DNA of 64,000 nucleotides from Argopecten irradians (GCF_041381155.1 NC_091144.1:38405033-38469032), one strand, 5' to 3'. Shown: positions 1-11,864, counted from the stretch's first letter. Numbers and translations are program-made. The notes: generated from the sequence alone by a model not told the origin.

Positions 1-92
1 CATTTGATTATTTTTGATAGATTAATTGATTGGAAACTTAAAATAAGATAAGACATTTTTATAACATGAAACTATCCGATATAAGGATTTAC

Positions 93-215
93 TGATTGTG
101 TAAGCACCAAAAGCAAAATGAATTACTTTATGTTATTTTTGGGTTAATTAGACACATATATAAAATGATTAAACACTAATCGTTTATGCTCTGTCGGTAG
201 TGGAACATCAATATA
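93..215 (+). repeat. R3 element, partial (3' end)
   Basis: It shares the words GTTAATTAGACA and TTTATGCTCTGTCGG and the terminal GTGGAACATC with the full R3 copies at 45,224-45,590 and 51,540-51,935. Only the right part is present, so this looks like a truncated non-autonomous inverted-repeat element. Confidence 0.6.
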
Positions 216-1369
216 AGCTATCAGCTTGTTTTTTCAATTATATTTTCAATTGTATTTGTAGATGTTTATACAGTATGTGATATATTGCTTTCATTTCATT
301 TCAAAATATTTTATCAAATCATTCGATTTAATAGGGATTGGGCAGCAGGCTATGCCTATATGAGCCCTCTCCCTGTGGGTATATACATGTACATCTCAAA
401 ATCATATAATTACGAATATATGTAATTTTCCAGACAGTATTGAAATTAAATATATATTAGGATACACTTGTAAGTTATACTATGATAACACTCCGATAAT
501 GAGCAGGTATAAAACAGCATTAAAAACGTGTTTAGTATATATATATATTTATGTATACCTATGTTTTTGTTTATGTTTTTGTTTAAAGTAAAAATGTGAG
601 ATATTAATTGAATAAAATGTATTGTTTAAACTTCTTTTACAGACTTGGGTCTTTTTATTTCCTGGGTTGTTTCACGAGTCTTCATACGAATTTACTAATC
701 AATTTTAACAGTGGCGGATATTTTGTTCATTATAACAATCATCATCTTTTTTATTTACCCCTTACGGAGATTAAGTGTGTACAGCAAAGTAGAATGATGA
801 AACAAATGTATTTAAAATGTCAGGAAAATTGGTTTGTTGAAGACTGGGGTATGGTCAGGTTAATGCAAGGGTAATGCAATGTTTTTCAGAGAAAGCGACG
901 TGAGCTTCGCTCAAAAACTAAATGAAAAACAAGCTTATACATATCGCAAGGTTGAGAAAAAATAACACATTCTTTTCTCTGATGGACCAGAATGGAGGAT
1001 GAATTAAGTATGTGTTGATATGTTTGCCTAAATCGGAATATGTACATCTGACTTGAACAATTTTGATAAAATATACAATTATTTATTGACCTTATATAGT
1101 ATATTTCAAATAGAAAAAAAATATGGTAGGAGGATTTTCACGAGGATTTTTTTTTTATCGTGAAAGGCACTTTGTACAGTGGGATAAAGCAAACATGTAG
1201 TAGAAGATTAATGAAGAGTAGAAACTGTTTCTCCGATATAAATCTAGTTTAAGGATGATATTTACGAAAGAAAGACTAGTGGAATTTTGTCATAAGTACT
1301 ACATTGATACACGCATGTTTACCAAAAGTTCTTACGTGTACGAAGTCCTCAAAATCTTTGAACTCAACT

Positions 1370-1540
1370 AAAATTATATAATTTTATAAAAAAAAAATGA
1401 AAACCTCGAGAGCTGCATTATTGTAAACTTAATCCAAATTATATCGTTTTACCACATAAAATAAGGGGAAAAAGAAAAAGAAAAAAAAAGAAAACCATTA
1501 TATCTGGCGATATTAATATCGCGTAATTTCGCGAAAGGGC
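1370..1540 (+). repeat. Dispersed 170-bp block, copy 1
   Basis: This block reads from a TATAATTTTATAAAAAA stretch through CTGCATTA and TTATATCGTTTTACC, an A/G-rich run, and TATATCTGGCGATAT followed by CGCGTAATTTCGCGAAA. The same order of words recurs at 2,950-3,140, so it is a direct duplicate or an inserted repeat copy. No coding potential is seen. Confidence 0.65.
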
Positions 1541-2421
1541 TAAGTCGCGAAATGTTTTGCGACTCGTATTATAAAATGTATGAAGGTATTAGCGAATATG
1601 TTGACTTTAACAAAAATGTGAAAAAATAGTGTTCGCGATAATTAAGTGGTTTAAAATATTAAGTTACGTTTGCCTGGATTATGCGGTAAATATTCTAACA
1701 TTGATACAAAATGTAGGCATCATCATGGAATACTGTAAAACAACTACTTTTCAAGGCTACTAATTTTCGGGGTTTCCATTTCAAAACAAGTTCGTACAGA
1801 TTAACATTCACCGAATAAAACATTGAATAGAAATTCCTGTCAATCTAAAAGAAGTAGATATTCATTCGCGGACATAAATAGTTGCGAATTGACATGGGTC
1901 TCGAAATTTGCGAAATTAAATCGATATGTAAGTTGTTTTACAATTACTGTGATCACTAAACCAAAGTAATAATCAAATAAATAGGATTGGCTCTATGTTA
2001 TTTTTGGCACACATTCATAATGTATTACTTAAATTTAACCTTGGTGTCATTTTTCGTTTCCAGTTTCGTTAGAGTTTTCTACTCTAGATATATGAAAGGG
2101 TCTACTCTCTGTGAGACGAGCTTTTGTAACAACACAGACAACTTATATAATGAGTAGGTTGACGCATTTCACATTCAACGCATTAATTACACGGAATTTG
2201 CATACAATACTTGAAAAGTGTAATATTTGATGCCCTTGTCAATGGACTTTCGTAGTTGACATGTGAAGTGGATAACACTTATATGAACGTCAGTCACGTG
2301 TCTGTTCTTCTTTTGCACTTGAACTCACGCTCTGAGACATCGCATAGCGTAACTTTATTCGCACGGGTAATCTTGCCGCGAGACAAGCAGCATCAAATAC
2401 ACAGGAGAAACAGCGGTCACT

Positions 2422-5400
2422 ATGCTGAATATCCTGGTAGTTCTGGTTTTCTTACGGGTTGACCTTAGTCTTCAGCAAAACATTCTCCCTGAACACATGA
2501 CAAGTCACTGCGGTGCAATCAACTCCGCAGAAATTATGGAAGACATTTTGCCTGCGGTACGAACGTTAATCAAAGACAACATGGAGGATCTCTGGCGTCG
2601 CTATGAGGAGAAATTGGCCACAATGAAGGGTAAATTCGTTATGTATCACAAATTGATAGTGACTCTATTCCGTCTTTGCATATTGCAGAGTTACTTCCCT
2701 TAAAGGAAGGTATCTATTGTGACGTCATTATTTTTGGGCGAAACTCACGTCGTTTTCTCTGAAAAGCATTGCATTACCCTCGCATTCACATGACGCCACA
2801 CCCAATACCTACCCGCAAGGATAGATAACTCTGTAATACACATTTATCCAACCAATAGAATTGTATTGTACCTAATTTCACAGGTCTTTCTACCTTTAAA
2901 ACTGAGTTTTAATTCTTAACTGTTTAAATCTTTAAGAACATGTCAAAAATTATATCATTTTATAAAAAAAAAAAAAAAAAAATGAAATCTTCGAGATCTG
3001 CATTAATGTAAACTTAACCAAAATTATATCGTTTTACCGCAAAAAATAAGGGAAAAAGAAGAACGAAGAAAAAAGAAAAAGAAAAAAATGAAAAACATTA
3101 TATCTGGCGATATAAAATATCGCGTAATTTCGCGAAACCAATGAAATGGTATTGTACATAATTTCATAGGTCTTTCTACCTTTAAAACTGAGTTTTAATT
3201 CTTAACTGTTTTTTATTATTTAAGAACATGTCGAAAATGCCAAGAATTTTTTTTTTTTTTGTTTTAATCATACAAAAGTTTGACTCTTAACTGTTTACAT
3301 CTTGATGTGCTTGTCAAAAAAGGAAAGCAATTTTGTTTTGTTTGTTTTATTCATAGACAAGTTTAATTCTTAGCTGTTTTGATCTCCTAGGGAATGTGCA
3401 AAAAGGAAAACAGATTTTGTTTCTTTGTTTTATTCATAGACAAGTTTAATTCTTAGCTGTTTTGAGCTCCTAAGGCATGTCAAAATGCTAAGGAAAACAT
3501 TTATTGTGTCTCTGTTTTACATCTAATAATCAAAAATAATACTGATCTCCATGGGTATGTCAGAAAAGGAATAAAAGATTTTGTGTTTTTGGTTAACATC
3601 CAATACCACCGGATGTAGAAGGTACCGCGGGGATATCTCTTGTACAAGCGGGGATTTTTTTTTACTATGGGGTCTCTATTCTACACAAGTTTTAGGAATA
3701 TTCAGTTATGTTTTGCGATTTTTCCTTATTTTGAGATAACTTGACTAAACAATATGTGCACCAAGAAATATTAAACTTAACCATGAGCAATTTCCAGTAG
3801 TTATTTCTGCGAAGGACCTTGTAGTTTTGACGGCAAGTCAAGAAACATTTGTTGAGTTGACACAAATCATCGCATTTCAAAACGGAATAATCAGCAGAAT
3901 TTCTACTGATATCATGTGTCGACAAACGTTAATATACTTTTTGGAATCATGGGCGTCGTATATATCCCTCCATACCTGTCTGAATCATTTTAAAAGACAG
4001 ATAATGCGGAAACATATGTCACGAGGGGGGTTCTTGCAATATCAGTGTTACGAGGGAAAATCGCTTTGACATCTTCATAAACTTACAAGAGATTTTCCCG
4101 CTGTTGTGTAAAATTTTCATTACGGTTAGAAAATCGGATGGTTCCAACTACGCATCAAGCACTCTGAGGGGTTTCATGGGAAGCTATGACAGACAAATAA
4201 AACGTTTTAAGTACGGATACAGTCTCGCTACAAGCATTAAATTTTCACAGCTCCAGGACGTCATGAAGGCTAAACAACGCGATTTGAAACGTGACGGAAA
4301 AGGATATCGGCCTAATAAAGCCGACTCAATTACCGATCAGGAAATAAAAAAATTATGGAACACCAGACAGCTCGGACAATGTACAAATGTACGCGAGACA
4401 TAATTATCAATACGCTGTGGTTGTATAATACTATTCATTTTGGCTTGAGAGGGTCACATGAACATAAATCAATGACATGTGGGGTTGTTACTGTACAGTA
4501 TGTACTAATTCCTAAGGACAGGAGTACTTGGAATTCCACGAACGCCAGACTAAAGCACAATAAGGGAACAATCCCCGAGATATTCGACATGTGACTCCAA
4601 AAAAGTGGGGAAATCCTGACAGATTAGAATGATGTCCTCTCAATGTTTACATATTTTACGCTGTAAAGCGTCCAGCTGATTACCAGAGGCCTGATGACCC
4701 ATTTAACATAGCTACACATACACATGTTAGCAATATACGGGAAAATGATCAGTGGTTTAAGCGTCAATCAAGTTCACACTGCGAAACGTCGCGCGCTATG
4801 ACGTCATGAACTGGGTTATGTTCCATCGATGCGTAAATACTATGAAACTGTTTTCAAAAACGTTAAATGTAATGGTTTAATATGACTCAATTAAAACTGA
4901 TGTTCTGTTGATTAAATAATATAAATTTAACATAATGTATATATTTTTTTATTTGACAAAAATGATAATGCTTTTAAGGCACTTTGACATATCGGAGGCC
5001 TAAATAACCCCGTCTTTTAGAAGTCGGTGATGCGTTAGAGTTAGAAATGCCGTTTTTTATTAGATGAAAAAAATCCTTTAAAATGCATTATGTGATAAGA
5101 AGTATCTTTAATTCGTTTTCATTTCAAATGCGATTTTATGACACTCGTCACGAAGTTTTAATTTTTGCTCGTCAAGGTTCGCAAAAAAACAAAAAAACAA
5201 AAACTTCTTAGACTCGTTGCATAAAATCTAATATGAAATGTAAACTCATTTAAGATCATATATGTAAATATGAAACATGCTGTGTATAAAGTTACTTACA
5301 CAAGTTAAAGGTTTAGTTTTTTTAGTCTACTCGACTCGATTATTCCTTCATATTTCGCAGATCAAATTTTCGAGACTTAAAAGTGTCCCGTAAATTACGA

Positions 5401-8317
5401 ACATACAGTTTACCATAAATAGGCAGATATAAGTTTCTAATGTTGAATATAAAAGATTATCAGGACCCACTATAACCCTTTTTTCTCATATCTTTTGGTG
5501 TAATACTGGTTTATTACATGCCATACACTTGTGTCGTCTTTATCACCTTGCTGCCTATGCAATACAACATCTTGACGTCATTTTTTCACCAACATAATTA
5601 CTATTTTCTCGGTCATTTTTAACGTTATTTTCAGCTACTAGATTAGTGGTTTTACTATATAAGATTCAAACAACGGGATTTGCGATACAATATAGGACAA
5701 TTTTAATGTGTGGAAAATGTACTCGCGGTCGCGGTTCTCTTCGAACTTAATTCAAAATGGCGGAATATCAAAATTGAAAACTTGCAATAAAACGTGGACG
5801 TATGACAGAAAAATACTCTTTCATATGTGGATATGAATGATATGGATAATCAATCCTCGGGATCACAAAAGCCTCGCGTTATACAATATGTTGTGACCCT
5901 CGGGTAAAATATCCTTATCCTTGATAAGCACATATGAAAGAGTCCTATGATATTTTAGGAGACACATTCTGGACTTGTCCACAAGGATGGGTGCATTATA
6001 ACAAATACTGCTACCTGTTTCGACACACCACTGGATCATGGTTCACAGCTAAGGTATTTATTACAATTATGGACCTCTGTTGGGGATACATCTAGAATTA
6101 TTATCATGGAAATACAGTCAACTTTAAAAATAAAGAGGTCTTGAACAACGAAATTTCGGCAACAACGAAGAAAATTTCAAGTCCCGATTTTCACTACTAT
6201 TACATCCTATGTATATTTTCTATTAATGAGAAATACATTTACATGAGTAAACACCAATTACTGTTAAAATGATGAGTATCGTTTATGCTCTGTCGGCGGT
6301 GGAGCATCTTCAATTATTTGTTTTACAAAATGTAACATACGAACTGTCTATACAATGTATTCATAATTGTATGATTTCAGATTTGTTTGGAGTTTCGCGC
6401 AATGGTATGTTACTTATACTTAGGTCAAAAAGTAATTTGCTTAATTGAGATTGAAAATGCGATTGGGGTTTTCCGATGCATTTAAACTAACTTGGTAGAA
6501 CAAATGAAGCAAAACATTAAACGTTAAATTACTTTCTGTTTTATATTCAACCTAAGGCCTACTGTGAGTCAGAATATGCTTCTCTAGCGGAGATCAAGAA
6601 TGTACAAGAAAACGACTTCATTGTAAGGACCATACGGAATATAGATTTACCAGGTAGGTATTATAAGTATTGTTATCTTTCAAAAATTAATATCGTTGAC
6701 AAATCTGAACTAGAAACACACTTCAAATACTTGACGTAGACCTAGTACTATTTATCGAATCAATCTTGTTTGTTACGTGCAAATTTTTCTTATTACTGGT
6801 GTGTGAACGCGATTTTGACACATATATTTCAATATGACGCTTGATGCGCCTTATGTAAAATATCTGTCAAAAATGCCGTTCATACATTAGTGCACAACTA
6901 AAAAAATAATTTTATATTTACATTTCGATAAGTTTTTCATAGAAATGTTTTAATCGAAATGCTATAATGCTACATTTATTATATTTGGCGCTATACGTAC
7001 GGTTGGAACAGTCCGTGAATAATGTAAATGCCTATCTAGATTTCCGAAGAGAGAGTTCCACAATCATTTTTTATCCGGTTTTCATGAGATATTCCAAATA
7101 TTACATTTTCAAATTTTATTGTTTTCGAGGACCTGACTGGGTCGAACATCAATCATCAGGTAGCTCTATAGGTTGAACAACAGGTTAGTGTTCGGAGGTC
7201 CTGGTTCGAACTCCGCTACATCTTCTGTAACAGTTTCAATATATCAAACCAAAAATATAATATTAAGTGCATCTTTTCAATGTTTTTGTTTTCACTTTTA
7301 ATTGATGGCGCATAACTGTGTAGCATTAGACATCATCATGATAATTTTCTTCGAAATGTGTACCTTGTGTGTGGAACTATATTAGTAAACGGGGAAAATC
7401 TCGTCAGATTGAAATACATGTACTAGTATCAGTTTGCCTAGTACAGACTTAAGAAAGAGACGTAAAAATGTAATAAATAGAATATTTCTTGTTTCTTTAT
7501 GATAACAGTTATATTTCATTTCTTGAGGTGAAACCTTTGATATATTTCACTCGTGCTTCCATGAAATATATCTTATTCATCAAGAAACAAGGAGTATCCT
7601 CTATGTATTTGCTGAATGATTTTCGTTGGTTAAATTATGTAGCGAGCATAAACTGAAATGTAATATATTGTGGATTGTTTAACACATATCAGGATTACTT
7701 AATGAAAACCAATCTATTTTCGTTTATACAGTGTTTTGCATCTGTACTATTTCCATCATATTCGCAAATATATGACTTCGTATTCAAGGGCTCTAAATAT
7801 GTACACAGACAATATTTCGTGAATTTCACGAGAAACGGGGCAAAAAAAAGTGAATGGCACTGTGAATTTCACGCGAGAGAGCTTTTACGTAAAATTCACG
7901 TGAACAATTGCACGTGAATTTCATGTGAAAAAATAACGTGAACTCCACGTGAAGCCTGTGTATACGTTTTTAAAAATTATTCGCGAAGTATTTGAATTCG
8001 CGTGTCAACTCTCTCGCGAAACTCGCCGAAAATTTGCGTCTCACGAAAATATAGTGGTTTATAGTAATATTGGTGCATTTCTAGGGGTTTCACTAGCGAG
8101 TAGGAGTTACTATGTAGGGGGCACAGACCATGCCAAGGAGGGTGAATGGATCTGGGCTGGATCGAAAGATAGGATGACATTTGACAACTTTCAACCTCCG
8201 GAACCAAACAATAAGGCAAATAACGAACATTGTCTCAGTCTGTATGGGCCAATCCACTTCTCCTGGAATGATGACGGTTGTAAGCATGGATACTATTCAA
8301 TATGCAAAGCGAGGTAA
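2422..8317 (+). CDS. Secreted C-type lectin, EPN type, four exons
   Basis: Exons 2,422-2,629, 5,959-6,053, 6,557-6,653 and 8,085-8,317 have GT/AG borders and matching phases (1, 0, 1). They give 210 residues. Residues 1-18 are a hydrophobic signal peptide, 30-69 a charged helical neck, and about 73-210 a long-form C-type lectin domain with six cysteines (C76, C87, C104, C183, C199, C207). The domain opens with WTCPQGW, has the WIW core at 155-157, the EPN motif at 173-175 and WND at 194-196. In this family EPN with WND signals calcium-dependent binding of mannose/GlcNAc-type sugars. The product is probably an extracellular pattern-recognition lectin of haemolymph or mucus, oligomerised through the neck. 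An alternative ending exists: a GT donor at 8,314 and a strong acceptor at 9,170 would replace the last residue with a seven-residue tail stopping at 9,193-9,195. The domain identification is firm; the 5' UTR is not resolved. Confidence 0.88.
2667..2845 (+). repeat. R2 MITE-like element in lectin intron 1
   Basis: The left end reads ATTCCGTCTTTGCATATTGC and the right end is its approximate inverse (ACTCTGTAATACA preceded by CCCGCAAGG). The interior carries GTGACGTCATTATTTT. The same structure occurs at 54,888-55,050 and 63,500-63,668. It starts only 38 bases after the exon 1 donor. It has no ORF and is a short non-autonomous inverted-repeat element. Confidence 0.65.
2855..3600 (+). repeat. 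Decayed ~80-90-bp tandem array, split by an insert
   Basis: Units containing TTTAATTCTTAACTGTTT (or AGCTGTTT), then AAGAACATGTCAAAA or AGGCATGTCAAAA, recur about every 75-90 bases at 2,905, 3,190, 3,285, 3,360, 3,430 and, weaker, 3,540. The 170-bp block shared with 1,370-1,540 (here 2,950-3,140) interrupts the first unit and is flanked by a duplicated ~85-bp stretch beginning ACCAAT. The array lies wholly in lectin intron 1. Confidence 0.55.
2950..3140 (+). repeat. Dispersed 170-bp block, copy 2
   Basis: Second copy of the block at 1,370-1,540, with a longer A-run (about 19 A's at 2,963-2,982) and the same GGCGATAT followed by CGCGTAATTTCGCGAAA end. It sits inside lectin intron 1. Confidence 0.65.
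4065..4790 (+). pseudogene. Crypton-derived tyrosine recombinase-like (DUF3504) fossil
   Basis: Conceptual translation from 4,068 gives CKIFITVRKSDGSNY, STLRGFMGSYDR and KRDGKGYRPNKADS followed by EIKKLW. This is the hallmark series of the DUF3504/Crypton tyrosine-recombinase-like domain also found in ZMYM2 and QRICH1-type proteins. After one frame change near 4,370 it continues with INTLWLYNTIHFGLRG, and after another near 4,600 with KRPADYQRPDDPF and a WF motif near 4,755. The catalytic tyrosine region is not seen, no start or zinc finger was found, and at least two frameshifts break it. It lies in intron 1 of the lectin gene in the same orientation. It could instead be a processed or duplicated ZMYM/QRICH1-like host fragment; the domain match is good, the origin less sure. 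Confidence 0.7.
5480..5946 (+). repeat. R1 palindromic element abutting lectin exon 2
   Basis: The left part (TAATACTGGTTTATTACATG, then TGACGTCA and TACTATTTTCTCGG) and the palindromic right part (CATATGTGGATATGAA ... CTCGGGATCACAAAA ... TTGTGACCCTCGGGTA ... CATATGAAAGAGTC) match the R1 copies at 43,660-44,125 and 54,060-54,490. It ends about 12 bases before lectin exon 2. No coding potential. Confidence 0.65.
6255..6320 (+). repeat. R3 element, terminal fragment
   Basis: It carries CGTTTATGCTCTGTCGGCGG and TGGAGCATCTTCAA, the right terminus of the R3 family, within lectin intron 2. Confidence 0.5.
7125..7245 (+). repeat. tRNA-derived SINE fragment
   Basis: GGTAGCTCTATAGGTTGAAC resembles a pol III A box. 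It is followed after about 30 bases by GGTTCGAACTCC, a near-consensus B box. There is no fold as a complete tRNA (the anticodon arm is not paired) and a poorly conserved tail follows, so a tRNA-like SINE head within lectin intron 3 is the best reading. Confidence 0.5.
7810..8040. repeat. Cluster of CACGTGAATTTCACG-type palindromes
   Basis: At least six variants of the palindromic word GTGAATTTCACG occur, several extended to CACGTGAATTTCATGTG or ACGTGAACTCCACGTG, and are followed by CTCTCGCGAAACTCGCCGAAAATTTGCG. They sit in the last 280 bases of intron 3, directly upstream of lectin exon 4. Related TCGCGAAATTT words occur at 1,500-1,920, 3,120 and 10,740-10,860, so this is probably a low-complexity repeat family and not a regulatory array. 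Confidence 0.55.
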
Positions 8318-8574
8318 ATACCTTTTGTGTACCATTTTCACGTGTCTGTATGTTTTGGTAGGCTGCGGTACATGTAAGTGCAACTCCTTTTTATAGTAAT
8401 GTCTCACTGAATCATGCCGCCAAAGACACCAACAGCATATACCACCTCAAAATATACTGACAACGGCCGAACCAGTCGTCCCACTCCATTTTATTTTTTG
8501 TAATTTAAAAAAAAAAGTCCACATACATTCTTATAAAACAGGAGTACATATAATTTCTCCATCCTTACTTAGAA

Positions 8575-8600
8575 GAAGAAGAGAGAGAGAGAGAGAGAGA

Positions 8601-8641
<41 letters not shown>
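8575..8641 (+). repeat. (GA)n microsatellite
   Basis: A run of GA dinucleotides with a few GAA interruptions covers about 65 bases. Confidence 0.95.
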
Positions 8642-8642
<1 letters not shown>

Positions 8643-9170
8643 CATATCACGGGATGTATCGCTAGAGGTCGCAGTTATGCATATTCTTTATTGAATAATA
8701 TTTATATATAGTTTGAGATATATGTTATTACAGTGTATTTCAAGTCAGGCTGTCAGCGATTGGGTTAATTTCTATAGGATTAATATTTTCCTTTACAAAA
8801 GTACATTACATAAACTTTTTCTATTTCCCTAGGGTTATTTACATGCATATTATTTAACACTTAAACTAGGGTCTAAGACTAAATTAAAATCTCCGCAAAC
8901 TATAAATGAATCCTGTTCAACCTTTAGTAATTTGGTATGAAATGATGGGGTACCACTCCATTGTATGCTGAGCAATAAGGAGGAGCAGACTTTTATAGAT
9001 TATAGTGTGTCTTGGTGGCCACACTTTCTCACAATAGGGAGCGCTGTCATTTTCAAGGATTTTTAATATTTCTCCCTCTCAAATGTAACTTTAAGTTGTA
9101 AGGTTTTTTTATGTAAAGAGACATGTTTAATATACAATGTTCACTGACCTTTGATATTTTTTTTTTGCAG

Positions 9171-9195
9171 TGCCAGCCGGGTTTTCAAAGGTTGA
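9171..9195 (+). other. Possible alternative terminal coding part of the lectin
   Basis: A long T-rich tract ends in TTTTTTGCAG at 9,170. If the last lectin exon were spliced at the GT at 8,314 instead of reading the TAA, the joined frame would add SASRVFKG and stop at 9,193-9,195. The acceptor is much stronger than average in this window. It may equally be a cryptic site; the default model ends at 8,317. Confidence 0.3.
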
Positions 9196-9394
9196 AGAAA
9201 AAGAGTAGTGTGAGATCGGGAGCGTGTTCGCTGCACGGGAACAATTTCTGTATTGGAACATTGAACCTATCGGCAAAGTTTTTGATAACTGTAAACAAAC
9301 TTAATTTCCGCAGCGACTTCACTTCGCGTTTTTATACCTTACAGCATTTTGACGCCGAATTTAGGGAATTAGAGTCATGATATTCTAATTTACC

Positions 9395-10299
9395 CATCTA
9401 TCATCTTTTTTATCATCGTCATCATTATCTTCATCATCATTCTTTTTCTTCTTCTTTTTTTTTCTTCTACTTCTACTTTCTTCTTCATCATCATCATTCA
9501 TCATCATCATCTTTTTCCTGCTTTTTCTACATCATCATCAACACCAGCATCATCAACAACAACAACAACAATACCATCATCATAATCATCAGCATTATCA
9601 TCATCATCATTATCTTGTTCTGCTTTTTCTACATCATCATCATCATCGTAATCTTCATCATCATTTTCTGTATAATCATCATATGGTTTTTTGATCATGA
9701 TATCCTTTCATATCACATTATTTTACTGCCTTTTCTACATCATCATCATTATCATTACATTACCATCATTATCATCATTATCATTTTCTGCATAATCATC
9801 ATATGGATTTTTGATCATGATATCCTTTCATATCACATCATTTTTTCTGCCTTTTCTACATCATCATCATCATCATCATCATTATCATTTGTCTGTATAA
9901 TCATCATATGGATTTTTGATCATGATATCCTTTCATATCACATCATTTTTTCTGCCTTTTCTACACATCATCATCATCATCGTAATCTTCATCATCATTT
10001 TCTGTATAATCATCATATGGTTTTTTGATCATGATATCCTTTCATATCACATTATTTTACTGCCTTTTCTACATCATCATCATCATCATCATCGTCATCA
10101 TCATTATCATTTTTTGTGTCATTATCATATGGATTTTTGATCATGATATCCTTTCATATCACATCATTTTTTCTGCCTTTTCTACATCATCATCATCATC
10201 ATCATCATTATCATTTGTCTGTATAATTATCATATGGAATTTTGATCATGATATCCTTTCATATCACATCATTTTTTCTGCCTTTTCTACATCATCATT

Positions 10300-10346
<47 letters not shown>

Positions 10347-10490
10347 TTTTTTGTGTCATTATCATATGGATTTTTGATCATTATCATTACATTACCATCA
10401 TTATCATCATTATCATTTTCTGTATAATCATCATATGGATTTTTGATCATGATATCCTTTCATATCACATCATTTTTTCTGCCTTTTCTA

Positions 10491-10535
<45 letters not shown>

Positions 10536-10670
10536 TTTTTGTGTCATTATCATATGGATTTTTGATCATGATATCCTTTCATATCACATCATTTTTTCTG
10601 CCTTTTCTACATCATCATCATTATCATCATCATCATCATCATTATCATTTTCTGTATAATCATCATACGG
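9395..10670 (+). repeat. Compound TCA microsatellite / ~110-bp VNTR
   Basis: Variable (TCA/TCATTA)n tracts alternate with a conserved ~65-base core containing CATATGGATTTTTGATCATG, ATATCCTTTCATATCACATC and CTGCCTTTTCTACATCATC. The core's TTGATCATG word starts near 9,691, 9,811, 9,916, 10,025, 10,137, 10,241, 10,441 and 10,561, plus a partial near 10,371, giving periods of about 104-120 bases. Open frames of up to 241 codons run through it, but they are repeats of Ser/His/Ile codons in all frames and are not genes. Confidence 0.9.
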
Positions 10671-11864
10671 GGTCAAAATATTTTATGTATTTAATTTATC
10701 TTATCTTATTTTCACGAATTAAAACAATCGCAATTTTTACCAAATTTTAAACTTAGATTTTCGCGATCTAGCGATAAAATTACATTGACTAAAACATTGT
10801 TGTTTTGCGGATTACATTTTTGCGACCTAAATTAAATCCCGCAAAATCGCGAAACAGCCTAGTCCACAAAAATTACAAGTCATAGGATTGTTGCAATATT
10901 ATCAATGCATATGTTTTAGCTTACAAAGACAAATAATAGATTAATAGATTTTGTATATACTGTTCCGATAATAGATTAATAGATTTTGTATATACTGTTC
11001 CGTTTCACATTGTTGAAGTATTCTCAAATATAGAAAAATGACTTCTCAGATAGCCTTCCTTATACAACTGTATCAATATCACGTTAGTAAATAAGCATCA
11101 TTCATATGAATTTGTGTCTGTTTATGATTTATACAGCCTACTGTATGACTGCTTTTATTCGCCAGTGTCTAATTTTCGCTGCTTTGCCATAATATAGCTT
11201 TGCGAAAATTTCATATGGCGAAATTTGCGGGTGTCGAAAATAAACCGTTATACGGTATTTGAAGGTTGGTTCCTACCTCCATGCGCTGAATTTCACTCAA
11301 CTTATAAGTCTGTGTTAAAATGTATATATCTCCATATTATTTCAAAAACTGTACAAACATAACGTACTAAATACTGCATAACTGCAAAGCGATAATAATA
11401 ATTTAGTGGGTTGTTTTTTGTGCCAGATATTTTGAGCTAGATTATCATTGTGCTAAAAGCATTTTCTGTATAACGTTAATACTAGCATTTACGAATAATT
11501 CGTCACAATACAAAGCTGTTCAAAATTTTCCACTAAAATGTTCGTGCGTTCCGATTCGTACCAATTGCACTGAATTGGTATGGAACGCAATTGGATTTTT
11601 TCATAATGGCGACACCCATATAAAGGATACGCTTCGAATGTAAAAGCCAAATATTTTCAATGTTGACAATAAAATGGATATAATAGTAATACCAAAATAG
11701 CTTCGGCATACATTAAAAAACGTTTATATAAATCATCGGATTTAAATACTCTCTGTCTATTTTCCAACAAAGATGGCAAATGAAACACTCGAGTCTACCA
11801 TCTTCGATCTAAGTGGTACGCTTCTGAAAACGAACCACTTTTACCGGTACAGTTCTGCCGGTAC

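Larger units (their letters stand above)
1..2421. other. Upstream flank of the lectin gene, repeats only
   Basis: No coding sequence is supported here. It holds a partial R3 element (about 93-215), a short R2-like piece near 885-925, an oligo-A/G-rich block at 1,370-1,540 that is repeated at 2,950-3,140, and scattered TCGCGAAATTT-type words between 1,500 and 1,920. The short reading frames near 608-874 and 2,256-2,462 show no recognisable family or splice context. Confidence 0.5.

Noticed and set aside
7125-7245. A functional tRNA gene
   Set aside because: A and B box-like words are present, but the anticodon arm and acceptor stem do not pair, so a SINE head is more likely.
9615-10750. Open frames of 137 and 241 codons rich in Ser, His and Ile
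   Set aside because: They are produced by the TCA microsatellite and the repeated VNTR core in every frame; no start context, domain or splice signals.
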